Assembly (NCBI GenBank): GCA_018398765.1
Contig: JAHBMJ010003165.1
Location: forward strand, 1-12,631
Source: Chromera velia
Taxonomy: Eukaryota > Sar > Chromeraceae
Direction of reading: 5' to 3'
DNA length: 12,631 bases
Shown here: positions 6,736 to 12,631 of the stretch, piece after piece
Position numbering within the stretch: the stretch's first letter is position 1
Layout of the letters: every line of letters begins with the position of its first letter
Position numbers and translations under genes: made by a program
Notes under the pieces: model-generated
The model's database searches: none
What the model saw: the letters and a program-made list of their open reading frames with translations, nothing else
What the model was told of the DNA's origin: nothing

Positions 6736-9691
6736 CAATACTCTCCCCCAATGTGTGTCAGCATGGTGAATGTTCCTCTCTTCTGTTCTCCAGCTGACCT
6801 CTTCCACCCAGACTTTCCCTCCACACGGCAAGTTCGGACGGCCCTCGTCTTTCTTCCCTCCATGATGGTGCCTGCTGCAGGCGAGTCGGAGTTCGAGGGT
6901 CCCTCTGACAAGTTGAATGTACACCCAGCTGTGAGGTGAGACAGTCCCCTTCCCTCGTCGTGACTCCCCCCTCGGTCCTTCCCGGAGTCTGCCAAGAGGG
7001 GGGGACGGGGAGAGTCCGCAAGTAGGTGGTGCAAGGAGTCCGTGGCTGGGGAAGGGGAAGGGACGATAGAGAGAGGGGAGATGAAGACGGTGTGTGCAAC
7101 GAGGGTTTCCTCAGGCATGGGAAGAGGGAGAGGAAGGGGGGAGAGATCCTGAGGATCTTTGTGTGCATCATCTTCGGGTGCTTTCTGGTCATCCAATGGG
7201 GGGATGCACCCTCTGCCTGTTTCATCTCCTGTATCCAGGTCTGTCGCTGGAGAATGTTCTCTGTCGAGGCAGGGAGACGGGTAGGAGTAGAAGGAGGGAG
7301 GGGAGGGGAAAGGAGTGCTGTGTTCGTGCGGGCTGCCGGGAGTGGCAGTGGAGAGAGGGTGGAGAGGGCTCAGCGGAGACGGGGCTTCTCCTGTTTTTTT
7401 TGAGTCCATTTTCACATCCTCCTTGTCTTCTAACGATGTGACAACATGAAGTGTACCGTTTGGCTTGGGGCAGGCCTTCTTCAATGCTGAGTCAGCTGCA
7501 GCTTCTGTGGGGGGGATTCGGGGAAGTTGTACCCTGTTTTCCTCCTCTATCTCCTCTTCCCCATCTGAAGTGACAACCTCAACAACGACAGTGGAATTCT
7601 TGCGCTTCTGGACACACTCACGGCATCGGCTGCGGAGTTTGCGGTGAAAACAAAAGTTCTCGGGAGTGCAATCGATGCACCGCGTCTTTCGTCTTTTATG
7701 GGAGCAGATGAATTCAGAACTCTCTGCACAGTCCCTGCACGCTCTCATGGTAGACTCGATTCTCTTCCCATGCTGACAGAAATTTTCGGGCCTGCAGATG
7801 CGGCAGTGGTCTCTTCTCTTCGCGTGCTCACAGAAACTTCCACCTCCACAGTCTCTGCAGCGGGTGCGCCTCTTGCCGTGCTCGCAGATACTCTTTCCTT
7901 TGCACTGCTTGCACTCACTCCTTATGCGACCGTGAGCGCACACTTGAGAACCCCCACATTCCTTGCACTTGCTCCGCTGCCTCTGATGCATACAAAATGG
8001 GCGGGGGGGGAGTGGGGCCTTTTGCTTTCCTCCACGCGGTGGGCATGCACGCCTCCCTTGTTCACAAAAATGGGCCCCGTGGGAGTCTGCAGACACAGGG
8101 AGAGACAGAGACGCAGCCAAAGATAGGCGGCCTCCATCGGATTGAAGGAGGGACGAAGGGGCGGAATTGTCAGCTGGTTTCCTAGCAGATGGGGGAGGGG
8201 CTGAATGATTCTGCGGGAAAGTTTGGTGTTTCTCCACAGAATTGGAAACAGTGTTCCCAGACAGCAGACGCTGGTATTTTGGCCCGTGGTTTGCGACTGA
8301 CTGCTCGACCACTGCTGCCGCTGCTACTGCGGGAGCGGCTTTCCTCTTTCGCTGCGAACTTCCTCCATCAATCTTGTCGTCAGGGTGGCGGGCCTCTCCA
8401 GAAACAATGCACAGGGGCGGCAGGGCCACGGAGACGGAGACGGGGACAGAGGGTTTATGGGAGACGGAGACGGCTGCACGAACATGGACTTTCTCTTGAG
8501 GACAGCGAGTCTCTCGGCTTGGGGGGGCAGGCGCGGAGACGGAGACGGCTGGAGACACGGAGATAACAGAATAGTTGGGTTGCATCGGTGCACCCCCCCC
8601 CGTTGTTTGTATCCTTACTGCCCCCCCTCCCCCACAAGGCCCACAGAGAGAATGCCACCTTCCGTGTATGCAGAATTTGTGGGGGACACACTGGCGGCAG
8701 TGCGTCTTTCTCTTTTGGTGAATGCAGATGGATCTGCCCCCACACTCAGCACACAGATTCTCGTTCCGTCCGTGTTTGCAGAACCAGGTAGGTCTGCACA
8801 GGTTACAGAAACGGGCCATCTTCCCATGAGGGCACCTGGCACGTATTTGTGTGGGGGGTGCAGGGGACGCATTTCCCTCTCCACTGTCTCCCTGCTCCGT
8901 TTGACCTTTTTGGAGAGACAAACTTGAAACGTCCCCGCATGCGGAACAGCGACCAGTCTGTGCTGACTCGGTTTTCTTCTTCCCCCCTGGTGTATTTCTA
9001 TGTGCTCCCCCTCCAGATTTCCTAGACACAGCAATCTGTTTGGGGGTGGCTTTTTCTCTCCCTGACGGGAACACGCTCGAGAACTCTCTCTCCCGACCGC
9101 ACGGACCGGATGACAAGCGGCCCCCCACATGTGCTTTGAGCTGAGCACTAGAGGCCGTCGCTGTGCCTCTGATTGAAGGGGGAAGGGGGACACGAAGAGG
9201 CCAGGGGTGCGGCAGCTTCATCTGAGAGAACAGAGGGTTCGTGTATGCATTCAGAGACGGAAAGGGCGTCACCCCACAGACACTAGGGGCAGAAGAACCC
9301 TCATGACATTCATTTTGAGTCACCCCGTCAGCGGAACGAGATGGAGGGTCCGGGGGTGCGTCGGTAGGGACAGTCGCTTCTGTTTCCCTTTTCCTGTCAA
9401 GAGAGGGCGCGGGCCTGTTCTCTAAACCCTCGCAGTCTCCATTTCCGATATCGACTCCCGCACTCCCGCCCAGTCTCCCCCCGCTTGAAGGGGAAGAAGT
9501 CTCTGAGTACTGCTTCTCCTCCATGCCCCCCCCCTGCCCCTCTGTGCCCCCCCCCTCCTCAGGGCCTATATCCCTCACCCCTCCCGGAGAGAGGGGGCCA
9601 AAGAAACACCCAGAATCGGTCCCTGACGGCTCGAGATGAGTTTCCGTCTCCTCAGTCTCAAGGAAGGTACGCGGAAAAGAACACGACGAGT
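6736..9691 (-). CDS. Cys/His-repeat protein, main exon (11 units in two clusters)
   Basis: A minus-strand frame stays open from a stop at 9726-9728 to beyond 6736. Cluster C (8834-8634) has four units and cluster D (7994-7614) has seven, all C-x-H-x6-C-x2-C except one longer unit in D. Between them lies a Ser/Ala/Pro-rich linker with a basic stretch (RKRK near 8340-8351); after D comes an acidic run (GEEEIEEE near 7540-7565) and a Pro/Ser-rich tail. No CBM20, signal peptide or membrane segment was seen. The first ATG is at 9524, but 50-odd residues before it also look coding, so the exon more likely starts at the acceptor GCATGCAG|A (9691) and joins an upstream exon in phase 1. The 3' end is set by a candidate donor at 6735. 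It is convergent with the gene at 1550, which carries the same repeat. It is probably nuclear or cytosolic; its molecular role is unknown. Confidence 0.8.
7614..7994 (-). repeat. Cluster D: seven Cys/His units
   Basis: Units begin at the Cys at 7994. Unit 5 is expanded to 24 residues (C-x-H-x10-C-x2-C followed by a longer spacer). Spacers after CxxC are CGGxx in early units but RPENF or TPENF in units 4 and 6, a variant absent from the arrays at 2045-3601. A degenerate CEQGRRAC just upstream (near 8045) may be a decayed unit. Confidence 0.88.
8634..8834 (-). repeat. Cluster C: four Cys/His units
   Basis: Four units of 18 residues from the Cys at 8834 to the last Cys at 8634. Spacers are RPTWF, GGRSI and VPHKF. 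The units are more diverged than those of array A or B but keep all CHCC positions. Confidence 0.85.
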
Positions 9692-10112
9692 CTGCATGCA
9701 CGTGCACACGACACACATGCACCGCTCAAGTTTGGCTTTCATGAGAGAGAAAAACTTCCACGCACGCAAATTTATGCGAAAGCTCCTTAATTCCTTCTAC
9801 CAATGCACAGCACCAAGGAGACACACGTCAGTCAGGCGGCTTGACGATTCGAGTGCACAGTCTCGCTTTACTCAGAAATGGAAAATGCATGGTACAGAAA
9901 GGGAGCAGAAAAAAAGAGAATTAAAGGAGCGGATACACCGACACAGGAAAAGAAAAATGAATGCACGCAAGAGGGCACGTATCTTCACAAGACAGAAGAA
10001 AAAGGAAGGATCTGGAACACAATCGAAAACCAGTGAATGCACGTTCTGAATGGCAGGCACACGGAAAGAGACTCACTCAACAAAGAAGCAGCACGGCAAC
10101 GTATAGACTCAC

Positions 10113-10502
10113 GAGAAGGGGAAGCTCCTCCAGAGGCCTCTCTATCGAATCGAATCTCTTCCCCGTTCTCTCTCGGCGAACACCCGAGGAGACGAAAGAA
10201 TACCCGTTCATGATCATACCCCCCCCCCTCTTCCTCGTTCTCTTCATCCCCTTCCCCCCTCTCTCTGCACAACTCCCCTCCAGGTCCGCACAACCCCCCC
10301 GGACTGCCGAGGCATTCGAAAGCCTGAGGTGAGAGCGGCAGCTGAATGCTATGGCAGCTCCCCCTGTCTTCTTCCTCCCCCCTTTTCACCCCACCTGAGG
10401 AGTTCACAAGTCCGTTCAGAAGGCTTTGAGGACTCCCAAAGCACATCCTCTCAGCGGAAGATCCCAAAAAGCCCACTCGCCCTCCCGAGGGGCTAGCATC
10501 AT
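10113..10502 (-). CDS. Candidate upstream exon of the minus-strand Cys/His gene
   Basis: A 390-nt open segment starts after a long pyrimidine tract ending CTCCTCCTCAG (AG at 10504-10503). It ends at TCTC|GTGAGT (GT at 10112-10111); a second donor A|GTGAGT would extend it to 10077. Both ends are phase 1, matching the acceptor at 9691. The product is Ser/Gly-rich with an acidic stretch (GDEENEEE) and no recognised domain. An ATG at about 10441 could serve as start if upstream exons are non-coding. The evidence is splice-signal and phase agreement only. Confidence 0.35.
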
Positions 10503-10684
10503 CTGAGGAGGAGTGAAGACAGGAAGGACGGAGAGAGAAAATTTGAGAAAGAAACTGGGGTTTGAAGACCCCCATCCGGTGTCGCAAGATCAAAAGACTC
10601 CACAGACACAACAGGAGACGGCAAAATGGAAGACTGTCGTATCATGAAGGGGGGCAGAATCAACTGTGATCCACAAGAAAACCT

Positions 10685-10797
10685 GTCAGGCACACAGACA
10701 GGCGGGTGGAAACGCAGGCAGGCAGGCATCTAGGCATCTAGACAGACAGACAGACAGACAGGCAGACAGGCAGGCAGACAGGCAGGCGGGCAGCCAG
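10685..10797. repeat. CAGA/CAGG tetranucleotide repeat
   Basis: Irregular CAGG and CAGA units with a duplicated GCATCTAG near 10726-10742. It lies inside the inferred intron between 10502 and 10829 of the minus-strand gene. Confidence 0.85.
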
Positions 10798-10828
10798 GAT
10801 GAAAGTTGTTGTGTCAGAAAGAACTCAC

Positions 10829-10969
10829 CGAGGCTCTCGCAAGGAATTCTGGTTACTGGAAGAGGAAGAGGAAGAGGAGGCTCATGCTGAGGGGCTGTCT
10901 GATGGCGGGGTGGGGTGTGTGGAGGAGGGGAGGGGGCATCGCGACTCCCACAGGCCCCTTGCGAATCGC
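10829..10969 (-). CDS. Candidate Pro-rich 5' exon, minus strand
   Basis: A 141-nt segment lies between a good acceptor (AGTTGTCTTGCAG, AG at 10971-10970) and a consensus donor CTCG|GTGAGT (GT at 10828-10827). In the phase-1 frame it is open and encodes Pro/Leu-rich low complexity; its 3' phase fits the exon starting at 10502. It has no ATG in that frame. A second frame has an ATG and a stop inside the segment, so it may instead be 5' UTR. Confidence 0.3.
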
Positions 10970-11040
10970 CTGCAAGACAACTAGATGAAAGTACATGCAT
11001 GCATGCATGGCATTTCTTTTGTCTTCTGGCAACCTGTCAC

Positions 11041-11172
11041 ACATTCAGGCCAAAAAAAGGGAAGAAAAAGAGGAAGCAAAACAGTAAGAAAGGAAACGAA
11101 AGAAGAGGGAGGTCAAAAAAAGGAAGGGAAGAACTAAAAGACGCTAGGCAGCTGGGGAGAAAGGAATCGTGA
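11041..11172. repeat. Long purine-rich tract on + (pyrimidine-rich on -)
   Basis: About 130 nt almost entirely A/G on the plus strand (for example AAAAAAAGGGAAGAAAAAGAGG near 11051, partial). On the minus strand this is a C/T tract upstream of the candidate exon at 10829-10969. It could be a 5' UTR or core promoter pyrimidine patch, or simple low complexity. Confidence 0.5.
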
Positions 11173-11290
11173 AAGAAAAGGCACAGGACAGAGGAGGGAC
11201 CAAAAGCCGTGCTTGGCTGCCAAATCAGAGGACAGACAGACGGTTTGCCTGCCTCCCCGTTTGTCTTTCTGTCAGCCAGTCAGTCAGGAA

Positions 11291-11310
11291 ATGTGTGTGT
11301 GTGCGTGTGC

Positions 11311-11378
<68 letters not shown>

Positions 11379-11385
11379 ATGTATG
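11291..11385. repeat. Compound microsatellite (GT)n(TC)n(GT)n(ATGT)n
   Basis: Short GT repeat, the interruption GCGTGTGCG, TC repeat at about 11312-11344, GT repeat to about 11362, then GTAT units to about 11386. The GT-interruption-TC junction is identical to that at 6625-6660. Confidence 0.95.
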
Positions 11386-11480
11386 TGCGTGCATGATTGT
11401 CTGTCTGTTTGCATCTTCCGTCTGTGTGTCCATCTGTCCGCCATCATCTGCCGCTTAGCATCTTTCCTGGCTATCCTGAA

Positions 11481-11936
11481 TCATGTGACCCCCCCACGTG
11501 AGGCGAACCCCATTTTTGCCTTTTCCTCTATGCAGCCTCTATTCCGCTCTGCAACACCCGTCTCCAGTTTATATCGATCTATCCATCTATGTCCCCCGAC
11601 CACCCTGACAGGCTCCCGACCTCCATTATCGCTCCGAGAGGGCCCCCCAGACCTAGAGGAGGTAGACCTCAGAAGGAGGTCCCTCTGCTCGAAGGCTCGA
11701 ACTTCCTCCCCCCCTATCTTGCCCCCCAGGGCCGAGAGCAAGGCTCGGAATACAGCGACGTGCATTCCCATGGGGACCTGCTGGCCCTCCGAGAACATCT
11801 GCAGGAGGGCAGGCACGCTGCAGAGACATGCAGGAGGGAAAACGTTCAAACACTCCATCCTCTTGTGGAGACGGCAGCGATCAGGCAGACTGGGGGACCT
11901 CTCAAGGAATGAATGCAGAGCCGTCCAGCCAGAGAC
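11481..11936 (-). CDS. Unrecognised coding segment, possibly ankyrin-related
   Basis: Minus-strand open frame of about 150 codons closing with TGA at 11481. The first part is protein-like: GWTALHSFLE at its start matches the G-x-T-A-L-H opening of an ankyrin repeat, followed by helix-like VPALLQMFSEG and HVAVFRALLSALGG. The last third (Arg/Gly-rich) may be non-coding. A stop just upstream means an exon border is needed. Two strong acceptors lie inside it (TGTCTCTGCAG ending at 11819; CCTCCTGCAG ending at about 11799), so the true exon may start there and the ankyrin-like start be fortuitous. The segment at 12126-12316 is probably part of the same gene. Confidence 0.35.
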   Translation of the reverse strand, partial: VSGWTALHSFLERSPSLPDRCRLHKRMECLNVFPPACLCSVPALLQMFSEGQQVPMGMHVAVFRALLSALGGKIGGEEVRAFEQRDLLLRSTSSRSGGPSRSDNGGREPVRVVGGHRWIDRYKLETGVAERNRGCIEEKAKMGFASRGGVT

Positions 11937-12125
11937 TTCTTACACTGATCCCTAAGGGTGTCAGCAGCGCATTCCGAGCCAACTGTGCGTATGAGGGAGG
12001 AGACGGCGAACGAAGATATAGCTTCAACAGAAAACAAGAGACACGAAGGGAGACAGGAAGAAACACGCACAGAGGTTCCTCCAGAGATCCGCATTTCTCA
12101 CCATTTCAAAGAAGCCCTTTTTACG

Positions 12126-12316
12126 TTACAACTCGGAATACATCCCCAGAACCCCTTCCGACCTGGTGACTCCATGTGAGACAAAGGTCTCTTCCCAAGG
12201 ACGGTAGAGGGTCTCCACGTCTCCCAGAGAAAAGAGGGCCTGGCGGAGCGTGTAGGCCAATTCTGGGGCCAGAGATCCGCACTTCACGTATACAGGCTTC
12301 ATCTTACAGAGGCATG
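12126..12316 (-). CDS. Unrecognised coding exon, minus strand
   Basis: Open segment after the acceptor GCTTCCCTTAG (AG at 12318-12317), with an ATG at 12302 and TAA at 12126-12128. The 58 residues from the ATG have balanced, protein-like composition (MKPVYVKCGSLAPEL, VETLYRPWEETF). I do not recognise a family. A possible donor GAGTT|GTAACG at the stop would allow splicing. The same frame continues past that one stop for about 20 more protein-like codons to CTCT|GTGCGT near 12069. A good acceptor (CTCATACGCACAG) lies near 11982. It could be an exon with unresolved borders or a decaying gene. Confidence 0.4.
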
Positions 12317-12329
12317 CTAAGGGAAGCAA

Positions 12330-12631
12330 ATGGCAAGCAGGCGTCCAGTTTCACCGCGAAGTCTCAAAGAACGCCTAGAGAGACTTGGGAGACGGCAGGG
12401 TAGATTGTTGAGAAGTCTCTCACATCGGATCTGTGCATTCGTAGTGAAAGCAAGCAGCAGAAACAGCTAGGGTCTGGCTGTGGAAGGTGTTAGCATCGAA
12501 AAATGATGGCCAGATGTCGAATGGTCTGTACGCCACGAGAAGGGGCCGCGGACTCAGGCTGACGGCTCTGCATGGGTTGGATTCAGAACTTCCGGATCTT
12601 TACCCCAATATAGGGTCCGGGCTCCCCCCCC
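12330..12631. other. Right edge, no gene resolved
   Basis: About 300 nt without a clear gene. On the plus strand near 12558-12630 a frame reads LTALHGLDSELPDL after an acceptor-like CTCAG. It echoes the ankyrin-like start on the minus strand at 11913-11930 (shared ACGGCTCTGCAT), so an exon of a plus-strand gene may run off the edge. The window ends in a C-run. Confidence 0.25.

Noticed and set aside
11209-11955. 248-codon plus frame at the right
   Set aside because: It begins in microsatellite-encoded Ser/Leu/Val/Cys runs and overlaps minus-strand segments with better splice signals and composition.

Overview
The window looks like nuclear DNA of a protist, most likely a complex-plastid alga or relative (stramenopile, haptophyte or alveolate). 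A chromerid such as Vitrella is my tentative guess. The reasons are GT-AG introns with pyrimidine-rich acceptors, abundant compound microsatellites, GC-rich coding blocks set in AT-rich flanks, low-complexity Pro/Ala/His-rich proteins, and a starch-binding CBM20 domain. No bacterial operon, rRNA, tRNA, CRISPR array or prokaryotic element was seen. The organism call is inference and no search was run.

Layout, left to right. 1-1200: AT-rich flank with short repeats and no recognised gene. 1201-1549: probable 5' UTR exon and a 106-nt intron. 1550-3913 (+): gene 1, a 787-residue protein with an N-terminal CBM20 domain, 22 copies of an 18-residue Cys/His unit (C-x-H-x6-C-x2-C-x5) in two arrays, a basic linker and a His-rich tail. 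3914-4680: probable 3' UTR with a G-run containing the only N. 4681-6012: AT-rich spacer with one weak protein-like remnant. 6013-9691 (-): gene 2, convergent with gene 1, carrying 16 units of the same Cys/His family in three clusters. Its last cluster sits in a separate 3' exon, most likely spliced across a microsatellite-filled intron. 9692-10969 (-): two candidate upstream exons whose splice phases all match gene 2. 10970-11400: simple repeats and a long purine tract. 11481-12316 (-): protein-like open segments of one unrecognised gene, possibly ankyrin-related.

The main point of interest is the tail-to-tail pair of genes that share an 18-residue, probably zinc-binding, tandem repeat. In one of them the repeat is fused to a glucan-binding module. 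If the unit binds zinc, gene 1 would be a metal-stabilised scaffold or nucleic-acid binder that also touches starch or another alpha-glucan. Gene 2 would be a more diverged paralogue without the carbohydrate module. Roles beyond domain content are inference.
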